The position numbers were made by a program, and so were the translations under genes. Under the pieces are notes generated by a model. The model saw nothing but the letters and a program-made list of their open reading frames with translations. It had not been told where the DNA came from and did no database searches. Positions 14,895 through 28,800 of a DNA stretch of 64,000 nt are shown piece by piece. The DNA comes from Glandiceps talaboti. Its lineage: Eukaryota; Hemichordata; Enteropneusta; Spengelidae. Each line of letters begins with the position of its first letter. Positions within the stretch are counted from its first letter, which is position 1. The stretch spans positions 13,009,408 through 13,073,407 of the forward strand of contig NC_135550.1 of the NCBI RefSeq assembly GCF_964340395.1. The letters run 5' to 3'.

Positions 14895-15010
14895 AAAAAG
14901 ATTGTGTGGTTCCGATTACGCTCATTTTTAGAATAAGTGTGGTAGGTAGATTTTTTTCTTATGTGAGATCAGGTAGTTTTGTTTTCCGTTGTTATTTCAG
15001 ATTGTCTCCG
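14895..15010 (+). repeat. Repeat family D copy 1
   Basis: Shares TGTGGTTCCGATTACGCTCA, then a GGTAGGTAGATTTT block and a TTTTCC(G/A)TTGTT end, with a second copy at 33440-33560 on the same strand. Confidence 0.75.
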
Positions 15011-15197
15011 TGTTATTAGTTTCTTCTCATCAGATGTACAGCAATTACAGATAGGAAGACCAGTTTTATATAAATTGTCTTTTTAAGTTGATGTCAGTTT
15101 CGCATCTACTATTTTTTGCGAGACTTTTTTCGCGATTTTATTTTTTCTCTCGAACATGTAAAAACACTAGGGTTGGCGGGTAACCGGAACCAAACTA

Positions 15198-15203
15198 TTT
15201 ATT
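15198..15203 (-). promoter_or_regulatory. Candidate polyadenylation signal of the HSPA12-like gene
   Basis: TTTATT on the plus strand reads AATAAA on the minus strand, about 300 bases downstream of the stop codon at 15506. It is the nearest canonical hexamer noticed. The cleavage site is not determined. Confidence 0.35.
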
Positions 15204-15505
15204 TTTTTGGGCCTAACAAACAAGGTCTTGGCCTTACAAATTATGTTGTTTCATTTTGATTTTTTTTTAAGTAGGACGCCATGACAAAATTTATGAAATT
15301 AAAAATCCAAAATAAATACCCAATCCTCATCCATATGGCCACCTTACAGATAACATAGACCTCTGATAGATATGTATAATGTCTAATCATTAGTATTGTG
15401 ATTTGTTGGACATTATTGGTCATATAACAACCGCTGATACATATAATCTGCCTATAACAGCATGGCGCCGACAATGCGCTCCAGTCTTGCGTTGACGTTT
15501 TAACA

Positions 15506-16554
15506 CTATGCTGAAAGGTTCATGTATGCCTTGACTGCTTTTCCAGTCTCGACGTCTTTTGCTGTCACTTTTATTTCTGTGCCGCCAAACTCAACAGCTA
15601 GTTCTATGGTCCTGTCTATGCCTTTTGTGGTATCAGGACTATCCAACTCAATTTCAGTGCCCTCAACCTTTACATGTTCTTCTACAGTATACACTGCATT
15701 GTCTTCCGTTGTTGTGTAGAAATGAAATGAAACGTTCTCTTGATTTGGTTCGATTGGGAAAAACGTAAATAGTTTAACTTCTCCTGTGTAGATCTCTTCA
15801 TTAATGCCCACAAGTTTATGAAATATATTTCCACAGTATACTTTGTCGAGAGACGTTGTAAACATGTGCTTAACATCATGAACTTCGCGTTTGAATTCCG
15901 TTGCGGTTTCAGTACCGTATGTTCGCGGACATATTCTACACGTGATTACATCGGGATTTCGTCCAAACATAACAGCCCCTTTTACGACTGCGCCGACACA
16001 ATCCCTCGGTACAAGAATGCGGTAGTTGGAAAACATTTCCCTTACAGATTTTTGTAGTAAAGGTGATGCCGAAAAGCCGCCCACAAGAAATATACAGCTT
16101 ATGCGATGAATCCCGTTCTGACGTATTTCCCCCAGAATATTACCTATGTATTCTTTAATTGAGCGGACTGGGCTAGAGAATAATGCTTGCATTGTGTTTG
16201 CCCCAATGATTAGATACTCATCAACAATATTTACGTCCTCTGTCGAGTCACTGGATTTGCGAAGCTTCGAAAATTCTCCAGGTATTCTTATTCTTGTCTG
16301 ATTACGCTTTTCTTGTAACATTTTGTCTGAGCGTTTCTTTATCTCAAAATCAGAAATCACTTCTAACCATTTTGCAGGATGGTCTCTTTTGAAATTCTGA
16401 ATAGACATCTTTCCAAACACGCGGTAGAGTAGATTTTCGAATTCTTGATCTACTTTTGTACCTCCTGAATTACCACCGCTGGCCTTGTAAATCTCACGAA
16501 TGGCCGTGGCATTATCTTCGTTGATTTTATGTACAGTTATATCAACCGTTCCAC
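15506..16554 (-). CDS. HSPA12-like: HSPA12-like exon 5 (terminal)
   Basis: The acceptor TTTGTTTTAG ends at 16555. The first two bases complete the glycine codon split at phase 1. It encodes about residues 303-651, from G-G-T-V-D-I-T-V-H through the adenosine motif L-V-G-G-F-S-A-S-P to A-Y-M-N-L-S-A and TAG at 15508-15506. This one exon carries over half of the protein. Confidence 0.95.
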
Positions 16555-19500
16555 CTAAACAAAGACATAAATTTCCAACAAAGTTGATACACTTGCAACT
16601 CGTTTTGACGAGTAATTTTGAATTGTGTCTTTTGTCTGACGATGGTCTAGCCTAAAGAATGTCTCAAGAAAATATGAAGCTTTTTCGGACATTCCAAAAT
16701 AGTTACATTGGTAAGATAAAAGTATGAATTCGTCGTCAGTATGACATCCCGTGTACATTGTTGTGATCTTCTTAAATAGGTAAAAACTCATTGTTACAAT
16801 GCATATAATAAAAAATAACGCCAGTGGCGTTGTAGCAGTATTGCACATTTAAAAGATTTATTCACGTACATACAGAGTTATTTCTGCTGTTACCAATATA
16901 ACATAAAACATCGTTCTATTAGGAGCTCATTTTATGAATTTGTACCAAATGCCTGTTCATTTACTGTTATTTTTGCAAATGACAGCATCATGTGGCTGTT
17001 GCTATGGCTTGGTCTTGTTGCTAGGGGTACATGTGATCATTGTCATGTAAACAAAACGCCATTAGTTCCCCCACCCATTGGCAAGTCTGATCATAACACA
17101 TTTGTGTGCTTCCCAGAACCATGACCACAAACAAAGTTTAAAGACGGTAAAATTGTCAATGTCACAGTTAGATCCAATAAACACCAAGACAAAACTTTTG
17201 CCAATAAGTTGCAGCAAATGCACTGGTTGCCTCTGTAGCGAATACAGAATTGTAAGGAACAGCTTCACTATTTCTACAAACCATCAACTCTTTCATCGAT
17301 GGATCCTTGCCAACAAGGATTGCTCGTCGATGCACAACTGATAAACTATGGATTTCAGACAATTACAGAGACATGATAAGGAAGAGACAAACCGCATGGC
17401 ACCGTAATGATTTACCTACATTCAAACTGTTCAGAAACAAAATTAATCGTCTAACTAGGAAATTGAAATCTAAATATTACCATGGCCAAGTTGAGGATTT
17501 CACATAGAACAGATCCTAGACAATGGTGAAATTAAACAAAGGAAATTATTGGTAAAAGTAAACAGGGAAAAAACAGCTTCCAAGGGTTAGCAAATGATAA
17601 TTGTAATGGTAATAGCAAAGAATTAGCCACACAAATTAATTCCTTCTTTCAAAGTGTCGGTGAGCAACTCAAACCACTAGATCTATCAAGGGTGACAAAA
17701 CATGGAGGTCAATTTCCCAGTAGATTGACAATTACAGTACATGGCGTTGAGGTAAAATTAGCCAATATCAAAGTGAACAAATCCGTTCGTCCTGATTCCG
17801 CCCAAAATTGGATTTTGCATGATTTTATTGATTCCCTTGCCAAACTAATTTGTACAATTTTCAACAGCTCAATTCGGGAAGGATATGTTCCACCAATGTG
17901 GAAAACAGTCAATGTCTGTCCTATTCCTAAAATTGACCCACCCTGTAATTTGGCCAAAGATTTGCGATCAATAGTTCTTACATCTGTCCTATGTAAACTC
18001 AGTAAATGGATCAGTCCCACAAGGTTCATGGTTGGGTCCTTTGCTTTTCCTCATTATGATTAACGACCTGAAACCACAAACTCGTTCACATAAGTTCGTG
18101 GGTGATACCACTTTGTCCGGAACTTTATCAACTAGGAGTAATGTGCAACAGGCAATAAACTGCACAACTTACTGGTCTAAGGCAAACAATATGAAATTAA
18201 ATCCAGACAAAACAAAAGAACTTACCTCCACAATCAACCACCATATAAGGCAGGTGGATCGATTCCATAGAACTGACAACAGCTCCATCTCCATTTTCAT
18301 TGACAAATTCTTTCATCTTCAGGCTGCGACAATATAAAGATGCTGCTTCTGGCTCCAAGGCAATAATTAGCTGGTTTGGGGTGTCTTTTGAGACCAAATT
18401 AGCCTATATGAAGACAGAAGGAACACACACATTGTTACGAAAAGGACTGTTATTACCTTCGTGTCTTTGAATACAACCTCAATACATAGTTGTTATGCTA
18501 TATTAATGCCATTGTTCTCCCACTCATCATTTATCAGATTTATCAGCAACCTAAGCTACAGTTAGCTATTTTTGTCCACGATTTTTTACACAAGAGACTT
18601 TGAAAGATTTCTCGCGACTGTTGCACTCCAATCAGTCATTCCTATCCTACTCAACAAGGCAAAGTACAAAGATTAGTTTACATATTCCAAAAGCCAAACA
18701 CAGGTCGGGTCAATTTACCATAACGTACGCATGTGCAATATATGGACGAGAATAAGATTAATATCAGGAACATTCACTACACGTTAGAGTTCAAACGATA
18801 TATATAGTCCGTTAAGTTTGTAGTTTAGGATTGGACGTATGTATTTACGCTGTGCGTTTTGTTATGTCTTATTACGTATTGAGGATCTCCGAGTTATTAT
18901 ATCAGTGTGACATGAGACACTCGCAGACAGCATTTATTATCAATTGTCAAATGTGTTTATACGGGTTAAAGGACTAAGTTAATTGCAAGATAACTATTTC
19001 CATATTTATTTCATATATACATATTTATCGTGATTAGTAAATCTATTTGTAACTACTATATACATATTTTAGGAATAAATTATGATTATGTACTCATGCT
19101 TGCTGACTCTACCACCAAATTGAAGTGAAAGTGATGCTAACCACTATTACGAACTAAATCTAAACACTGCAATGAAAAATGTAAGGCGAAACAAAGATTA
19201 TGCGATATTTTCAAAAGCCAAAGCATTATCGTAAACGATATGTATAAAAAATATCTTTTGAATTAAGCTAGCTGTTTTTGAAAAAAAGGTGGGAATTTCA
19301 TACGATTCACAGTTTGGATACCATATCAACCGTGTGGTTCTATTGATAAATTTTGATCTTTTCCTAGGTTATGGTGATCGTATACCTGGCGATATCCTAC
19401 AAATATTTTCGTTTCGATCGCATATTTTGACCGTATAAACCGCCTAGGAATATTATGAACAAACAGTTATGACTTAAATTTTGTGTTTTTGGTCATGTTG

Positions 19501-21179
19501 TGAAATACCGAGAGTCGGAAATTGTTCACGAGACTTTGCCACCTCTTCCTTGAAGCTGTAGACACATTCGTACAAATATTAGGTAGAGTGAAGTAGTTAG
19601 TAAGTGTACTTTTCACGTTTGCAATCGGTACATGGGACACTGAGAACGACTTTTTTCATTTCATTATTATTATTATTATTATTCGTATAATAGACCATTT
19701 CATTCACAATAATTATTAGTGAAGTTCAGTTTACAATTCAGCAGTGATGCTTCGGTCATATATCAGTGTAGTGGAAGATAAACTTTGTACCGGGCGAAAT
19801 AGTTGAACTTGAACGTAGACTTGATTTCGTGATATCCCTGAATTCGAATTCGGCCTCACGGCTTCGCTTCAAGTAATTACTCTAAACACAAGAACAGTAG
19901 TTACAAATTCATGACAATTGTACGAAATACCCCACCCGAGCGAGCCGCGATGCAACTTGGGTCGATACCACACAGGAGTTGGTTTACATGTAACCATACA
20001 GATATGATCGGTAATCAATTTTCGCATATATTCCCTAGCTTCAGTGAGATTAGATATGAACATTTTGAACAAATGAAATGTTGTAGACAACTAACCTTGT
20101 AAGCTGCATCTCTCATAAAAACCTTTGCCGATGGTTGCCATATCGCTGGGACAGTTATAAGCCATATAAACTGTTCGGACGAACACTCATCGCCAACTTC
20201 GGTTTCAATCAATTTTAAGGCGTCATCTTTCATATATTTCATGACATGTACAAAGACATCAATCGCAGGGAGCTGTTTTCCATTCGCAGCTGTTAGTTTC
20301 AGTTTGGGATCAATTACCTACAATTAAATAACAAACGACAGCAAGCTTTAATAGCATATCTTTGTCAATGCTGTGCTGATGCGGACAGAGGGGGACACTG
20401 GGATACGTAGGCAAATGCTTCGAGAGAGAAAAAATAATTACGTGAGTAATATTAATTTTGAACGTTTGAAGATCTTTATCAACTACATAAATGTCGTAAA
20501 ATCTTGTTTGTGTATGAATGTGTACTTATTTTAGGTCAAGAATCAGTATTAGTCAGGACGCCAAGGTTGCAATTTTGAAAAACAAAATTGCCATGCTTGA
20601 AGCACAATTTTTGGCAGCATGTTGGTTATGGTAACATCTGGACCTTTAGAAAACTGATGTTACCCTTTTGGATTCTCTTGCGCAAACTCACAGGACATGG
20701 TTTCCATGGTAACGTTCACATTATTTTGAAGAATGCTGAAACATTAAAAACGCCATATCTTGTGCCCAAGTAATGCTACAGTCATAATTAAAGTATGTGG
20801 ATGTATATTTGAGGGAACAGGAAAAACAATGACCACATGACCTTTTAAATTCAAGCATTGACCAAGTACTTTTTGAGATATAAGGTTTTGACCAAAAATG
20901 AACATTTTTACACCTAATTTGCATATCAATCATGAAATCATTGTATGCATAATATTTCTTCGTCCATACATCCCTAGATGCATTCCCATCAAATTTCAGC
21001 CCAATCTGCCAAGCAGTTTGGAATTATAGATTTTTTAACCAAAAAGACATTTTTAGCCCTAATTTGCATATCACTGATGGAATTATCATGTCATGAGGTA
21101 ATGGACCCATCAAGGTAATGGACCCACCAAATATCATGGCAATTGGTTGAGCAGTTTTTGACTTTTTGTTGTTGACACA

Positions 21180-21232
<53 letters not shown>

Positions 21233-22841
21233 CAGACGCCGGGCGCTCCCTATAGCACCACTGAACCTCAGTTCAGTTGTGCTAAAAACATAGAAAAATA
21301 TCAGATGACCTTGAATTTTGACTATGGTCTTGACCTTTGATCGGAAAGGCCATATGATCAATGAGTTGGCCATTCCCTTAGCAAATATATACACATACTT
21401 CGCTTATGAATATATCACTTCTGGAGGCCGAGATATGACGTTTTCTAATGTCTAGCATCGTTCAAAATAATTTCACTGTTACCATGGACACATCCTCCTG
21501 GGATTTAGTGCAAGGGAATCCAGAGGTGCAACAGCAGTTTTATGATTGCCGAGATGTTGCGCTAACCAAAGATGACTTCAAAAAATGTATTTCAATCTAC
21601 GTAAGGTAACCATTTTGAAGCCACATATATAGCCACCTCGGATATATATGTCTTTAATATGTCTTTTATATGGCTTATAGTTGTTGACAACTCCCAGTTG
21701 TCAGATCACAGTTTGTCTTATGGTTACTAATTTAAATCAAAAGAATTGGTTACATGCAGATCAATATGCAGAATCTGTCGATTGAATATATCAGACTTGA
21801 GAGAGAAGAATTAGAGTAGGATAGTAAATTAGTTCAAAAGTGGTATTAAGTCCTATGGTGTGACCTGTTAACTCGTGGCTAAAAGAGAATAATCGAGATT
21901 TTTCAAATAGAATATCATCAACTTATAAAGTGCTTTTGTAACGTCTTTCGTGTTTCATCTTAAAACGTGATTATTTAGGAACCATAAATAATCTAAAAAA
22001 AAGAAATCTATAAAATAATATCTCACAAAACGACAAATGAAATTATATGTAATATCATTCATATAAATATATGATTTCTTCTGTGATGTAATGCAAATAG
22101 GTAATGCATACCTTGTTGTTTTCTTTATACAATACCATTTTGAATTTATCGAAATAGTAGTAAAGATGTTCCTTTTCAGTGCCTTGCATTTCACTATATA
22201 TCTCTTGAGCTTCATAACCAAAGGCCTCAAAGTCCATGTCTTCATTCAGTAGTATACAGGTTGGAGCCTTAGTAGTGTTCTGACTTAATGCTGTGCGTTC
22301 ACCCCAAGTTCGTTTTACATGTATGTCATCAGTGTCTACACCTGCACATGGTTGGTTGAATGAAAATGCATATCCACTGAAACTTGTACCGATATCCATG
22401 GCTATCAGGCCGATATATGGAGCTGTATTCTCCAGAGTGACTGATGATACACCTTTTAGAAAGTCAAAACATGAGGACATATATCAGTAACTCAAATAAC
22501 AAACCTGTTCAATGTAGCCCAGATGTAAACCGAATACCTTCCGTAAGGACAACAATATCAATAGGTATTGATTTGTGACTTTGTTAGATGTTTGTAAAGT
22601 TTCTGGTGAAGAAGATTGAAAGAGGAATATACAAAGAGGAATTAGTAAACAGTTCGTTTTTCTCCATACCTGAAAGTGGTACTGATTATAGTGCCCATTA
22701 TTTTTTTTTTCTTTTACCGTCCATTTTTACCTTCCGTAAGGAAATGTAATGTTAAGGTTCTGTCTGTCTACATGAGAGCACAGAATAAAAAAACTACTGC
22801 ATCAATTCTATTGAAACTTGCTACACTTCTTTCATATGATT

Positions 22842-22880
<39 letters not shown>

Positions 22881-25800
22881 CAATTTATATAGTGCCTGAA
22901 TCCATTACTCAGAATGTTCAAATTAAGGCACTTTACAGGACACTAAAAAGAGTTCTTATTATATCAGAATGCTCTCATAAAATGACGAGTCTTATTGTTT
23001 TTCCTGAACCTGTCCAGAGTTGGTGATTGACGCAGGACAACCAGAAGACTGTTCCATAATTGCGGGGCAGCACGTGAAAAAGCACGTTCACCATAGGATT
23101 TAAGTTTGCAGGGTGGGATGTGTAATAGACCTTTGCTTATAACTGATCAGGTCCGATATGTAACTACTAGGTGCAGCATTGTTGAGAGTTTTGAACGTCA
23201 TCAAGAGTATTTTGTAGTGTATTCTGTAGTAGACTGGTAGTGTGTTGTAGATGACTGATGTCTTTATATGCTAAACCATAAAAGATTGATTTACAGTAAT
23301 CCAGTTTGCATGAGACAAGAGCATGGACTAGATTTTCACATGCTTCACTTGTCAGATGCGACCAATTTTTCGAATATTGAAATAGATCGAATTGCATGTT
23401 ATAGTAATGTGGTTCCTAAGAGTGTGTTTATCATCGAAAGTCACACCAATATTGCGTGCATAGTTAACCAAGTCAACATAACATGATCCAATGTTTATAC
23501 TGTCAATGGGACGGGGTATCCACATAAACTGAGACCTAATGAGTAGTACCTCAGTTTTACCATCATTGAGTTAAAGTTTGTTTTGTATCATCCATGATTT
23601 TATGTCTAGTACTGCGGTTTCCATCTTAGCAACAGTGATGGATGTGTCAGCCAAAGCAAAGCCTTCATATAGTTGATTATCATCAGCATATTGTATAAAA
23701 TTCAAATCATAACGTCTTAGTAGATTAATCAAGACAAGAACTGATTAGATTTTAGTAAACATCATATAATTAATAATGATAATAATGATGACCAATTAGC
23801 CAAATTAACGATTTTCAGTAATTAGACTATATCTCCAAAGTGCAAACTTCAAATTCTTTACAATTTGGTACATACATTTGTGGTACCAATGTGCATCTGT
23901 CGTGAGAATATTTTTGATGTAACGTTTAGTTTCAGTTATTAATTTGCATACTTTTGGTAATTAGATTTGGGAAATTCATATTAAGGGTTTACCTGCTAAT
24001 TTCATTATTGACCCAAGACCGCATCTGAAGATAACGTACGGTACCGGTAAAATCGGAATACGGTCGTCAGGAACTAGACTAGTAATGTATGTAGGTAACG
24101 TAGAGTAAAATCGGAATAGGTCATCATGAAGTAGGACTAGGAATTCAGGACGTGCGAAAGATGTGACAGCCACATTTATTATTGAGTTCTTAAATATGAA
24201 CATGTTGTAGAACTCATAGTCCAAATTCGTCAAATAAAATGACACAGTATCTCCAAATTTTAATTTGAAAATATATTTAATATAGCTGATTAATACATTT
24301 ATATGATAAAATCAAAGACAATGAAAAAAATCTTGCCTGTTTTCAATGTTTTTAGCAGACGCGAACGAATTTAGCAGAAGAATTACAGACTAAAGATTAC
24401 ATCATGTTGACTATTAACTTGCGTTACAGTGTTACAGATGATCTACATGTAGTGAGTGATCGCATCCACTTGTGAGTTAGTTTCTGACGCGACCTTAATT
24501 TCCGGTGAAAAGTTATGACATTGTATCAAATTTGGTTGGTTTAAAAGTAGGCGACAAGTTAACAATTTCGCGGCAAGGCAAGCAAGATTACCTACAACCA
24601 GTGGGCCTACGATCCCTGGAGTGGATCAAACTGTAATTCAAAACATAATATTTTCAAGTTTGTGTTGGAACAGGTAACACTGTCAATTTCAACCGGCTCT
24701 TCATCTGCGCCAAGTTGGCCATAAATTGCCGACCGACAGCTAGTTACCCATACACATTGTTTTTACAACCATACTTTTAAAGTTTGCTTCCCTTGATCTA
24801 TCATCGATCATATACGGTATGTACGATGATGTTGAGGACAATGATGTTGCTAAAAATGATTTGCCACGAAACGGAAGATGACTTATTGCTGAATACCACT
24901 AATTATGTAAATAACTCATTGATATTCATGAAATGATTGCCAAAATCTAATCAGCTTTAGCCATTACCCTGTAAAATATGCGCAACAAATTTCACAGCGG
25001 CAAGAATTCTGCCTTGTAATATTGGTAACCTTAGTTTTTATTTAATTCGAATGTTCCATTGAAAAAAAACATAAACTTAGAGTGCCATTAAAATGAATGT
25101 TTTTTCCACGAGAAGAATGTGATCATGAAGGTAGGTACAGACACCTTTGTGCTGAGATCGGGCAACAAGCCGGCAGATGACTCATTGAGATCCGCAGACG
25201 TCACTGTCAATGCCACACACTGCGTCTAAAAATAGGTTAGGGTAATTTGCATGGTGAGTGCGCACACAACGTGAATTACATCGAGTGAGAGTGGAAGTAA
25301 TGTGTAATGTCATGTATAAATGGGTTCATGGAGATTTAACGAACGATACAAGACTAATGTCAAGTTTATCCAGGAGTGAACAAATCATTTTGTGAACAGG
25401 TGGTCCCCGGACCAGTGCTTAAAAATGCAGTGGTCCTGCTGAAAAAATTAGTGGTCCCAAGTTCCGGTAATGTGAAACATTGAATCCTGCCTATGAATCT
25501 GTACATTCAGACGTACACCACTTTTATTTGAACAATATCCAATTTATAATAATAAATATAAAGTTGACATGCTTGGTTTCACTCAATTGACAATTCATTC
25601 TATTTGTGATGGTTATTTTTGAGGCATTGACGAACGAAAAACTTCGAATGACGACTTCACTTGGATCTCACGAAGGATCAGGAATTGACAGAAATATGCG
25701 ACAAGAACATTTGAAAACAGTATTAATAATGGTTCAACAGTGCAGTATAACGACAAAAGTTGTACTACGTTTTGTCAAACTTGTCGGGAAAACTCAGACA

Positions 25801-28800
25801 TTTGCAAACAAACCATCCCAACTGTACAAAGAAACTGACCCCTTCAAAGTTGATCCTTTAAAATCTCACGAAAAAATAGGAACACATACATTGCCTGACT
25901 AGAGAGGGAGTCTGTGTGACGGTATCGAGATAAATTCAAATTCGCCAGTCCTCAAGGCTTTGGCAAATATCACATTACAGTGCTAAAAAGATACTTCGTT
26001 GACTATCTGTAACTCTAGAATCAAACTGTTCATTTTGTGTCATGCTGGTCAGTTGTTTTCCTATAAATCCATAGCTCAAAAGATTGACGATTTTCCGTGT
26101 TGTCCATTTAAAACTTTACAACCATTCGCATTTCAGATCGGGTCTATATTATTTACGAGATGGGTAGCTACAACGCAAATGTACTTGAGAAATGGTGGCT
26201 TATTTGAGAGATGGTAACAGATAAGATATGGTGGGAAATGCCTTGACGCATACAATTCTCTCTAGGGTTGGTCTTAGCACATTAATTTTAGTTACACCTT
26301 AGTTGCATGTAAGGAGAAAATGAAACAGGTGGTGTATATTTTTGATCGTGTAATGTTTTATATATTACAAAGTAAATGATAATAAGCAGCACAAATGCTC
26401 AGATTTGGAATGCATTTGTGTTATGTGTCTAACAAGGAATCCACACATCCGAAATGGAATGAGCCACTACGAGCCACTACACACATGTATTGGATGGGAG
26501 ACTTCATTTCATGAAAGGGGTTCTACTATAAATCATTTGAAGCTCCTTTATGAATAAAAGCAATAATACAATCAATGCTGATAGAACGATAGCAAATAAA
26601 ATGTTTCATTTGATATATTTGAATTATTATAAAATGAAATTATTATTCGTGTCTTCCTAATTGTTGTGTCCCTAAACTTGGATGTCCCTATTAGAAATGA
26701 TATGAGCCACATGGCTGTTGAGTGTTGACTGCCAAATAATCGCCCCGAGCTTCGAATTCTATTTAGTTCCTCTGGTTCCGAATTCGAATTTGCAGATTTT
26801 CCGAAAAGTGGCCCAGGGCTAGTTTTCGGAAAACTCTGGTGGTTATTTTTGAAGTATGTACTAAACTATTTTAAATTTGAAGTACGCATTGTGAAGATAT
26901 TTCTGAAACTGTTAAATAATAAAATCCTGCAGTTGACACTTCCCCTTTTAGCCCCAGTACAAATCCTGCAGCTGACACACCCCTTTCAGTCAGGACAAGC
27001 CCTGCAGCTGACACACCCTTTCAGCCTTAGGACAAGTCCTGCAGCTGACACACCCCTTGCGCCTTCAGGACAAGTCCTACATCTGATTGACACACCCCTT
27101 TCACCCCTTTCAAGTCCTGCAGCTGACAGACCCCTTTCAGTCACAGGTCAAGTCCTACATCTGACCGACACATCCCTTTCAGCCTCAGGATAAGTCCTGC
27201 AGCTGACACACCCCTTTCAGCCTCAGGACAAGTCCTATATCTGAATGGCACACCCCTTTCACTCTCAGGACAAGTCCGACACACCCCTTTAAGTCAGGAC
27301 AAGTCCTGCATCTGAGCGACACACCACTTTCAGCCTCAGGACAAGTCCTGCAGCTGACACACCCCTTACAGTCTCAGGACAAGTCCTACATCTGACCGAC
27401 ACACCCTTTTCAGCCTCAGGACAGGTCCAGCAGCTGACAGACCCCTTTCAGTCACAGGTCAAGTCATACATCTGACCGACACATCCCTTTCAGCCTCAGG
27501 ACAAGTCCTATATCAGACTGAAACCCCCCTTTCACTCGTGGAACAAGTCCTCCAGCTGACACACCCCTTTCAGTCAGCACAAGTCCTGAATCTGACCGAC
27601 ACCCCTTTCAGCCTCAGGACAAGTCCTGCAGCTGACACACCCCTTTCAGTCTCAGTACAAGTCCAGCAGCTGACAGCTGACTGACATACCAGTCTGTAAA
27701 ACATTTTAGAATTGAAGATTGGTGGAGGGGATGTTATTTCCTCAAAAAAAATGCCTGATTTGTGTGACAGGGAAGTGAAATTAAAATTATAACTTGGGAA
27801 TTTTAGATTACACAACAACTTACCTGAGAGATTGTGTTTTAAACTGTTTTAATCTGTGATAATCTGACACCAATTATATGAATGTTTATAATTTCACTGG
27901 CAAAATTGTACTCTTTTTATGCCAAGGTTAAAAATCTCTGTTCAGAATTACAAATATATTAATTTAGGTATGTGTATGATCAAGCTGACATTTTTTCATG
28001 TAATTAAATGAATTGATATTAGCAGTCAAAATATGAAGAACTTAACATTTAAAGGTACAAACACTGAAGGAATATTCAAAAGCTGATCAAATTAGATCAT
28101 ATTAGTTTTTTCCATTTTTTTTCTACCACAATTGTGTGAAATATCAGGTTTTAGGAAATTGGAAAATGGTTTTCTGGCTGTTATATGATAACGACTATCC
28201 ATTGAGTAGCATGTAAATTATCTAGGAAAGCTTTAGGGATTCTTACTAGTTTAAATACTTGGGTTTTCATGTAAAAGGCTATATTTGGATTTGGCATTCA
28301 TGAGGAATACTATATCCAGTCGCCTTCCCAGTGGAAAGTTGTTATGCTTTGCTGTATCCTGTAAGAATGTTCTTCCTCCCTTTGTAACTGACTGTTCGGT
28401 AATGCTTGACAGTTTACGAGCCATTAGTAGACTATAACTATCTACATTGTACTCCCAACTTTATCACATGGTGGCAGGGATTGCATCAACAAACTGACCA
28501 GCACCTGACTATTCTAACGAAGCAGTGGTTGTGATGGTCTGCGGCTTTAATAAGAAGAGATGCAAGCAGTATTGAGAGAAATATTGGTCAGTGAGATAGC
28601 CAGAGGGAAACCGAATCAGGTGACGGTGATTACGGTACTGTTACTGATACAAAGTTAACGAAAGGTACTTCAGTAGCCAGAAAATAATTGGGTCGTTTTA
28701 CATGTCGCGGTACTGGTTCTGACATGAAACAGATAGTAAATATTGGTCAGTGAGATAACCCGACTGACCCTACTTTAAGCCGCCGACCATAAACCTTTTA

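Larger units (their letters stand above)
20318..22111 (-). other. HSPA12-like intron 2
   Basis: Donor GTATGC from 22111, acceptor AG at 20319-20318. Contains family B-related repeats (20600-20930, 21290-21600) and a CA tract. Confidence 0.85.

Noticed and set aside
22455-22480. ATG at 22480 as start of the HSPA12-like protein
   Set aside because: It lies upstream of a good acceptor whose phase matches exon 1 at 29202. Using it would need an unspliced first exon. It remains a fallback if exon 1 is not confirmed.
25606-25902. 98-codon open frame in HSPA12-like intron 1
   Set aside because: No domain, no Kozak-like context, no exon signals, and it is antisense inside an intron.
26849-27193. 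114-codon open frame with repeated Q-L-T-H-P-F
   Set aside because: Reads through the CTGCAG minisatellite; unit length changes break the frame and there is no splice support.
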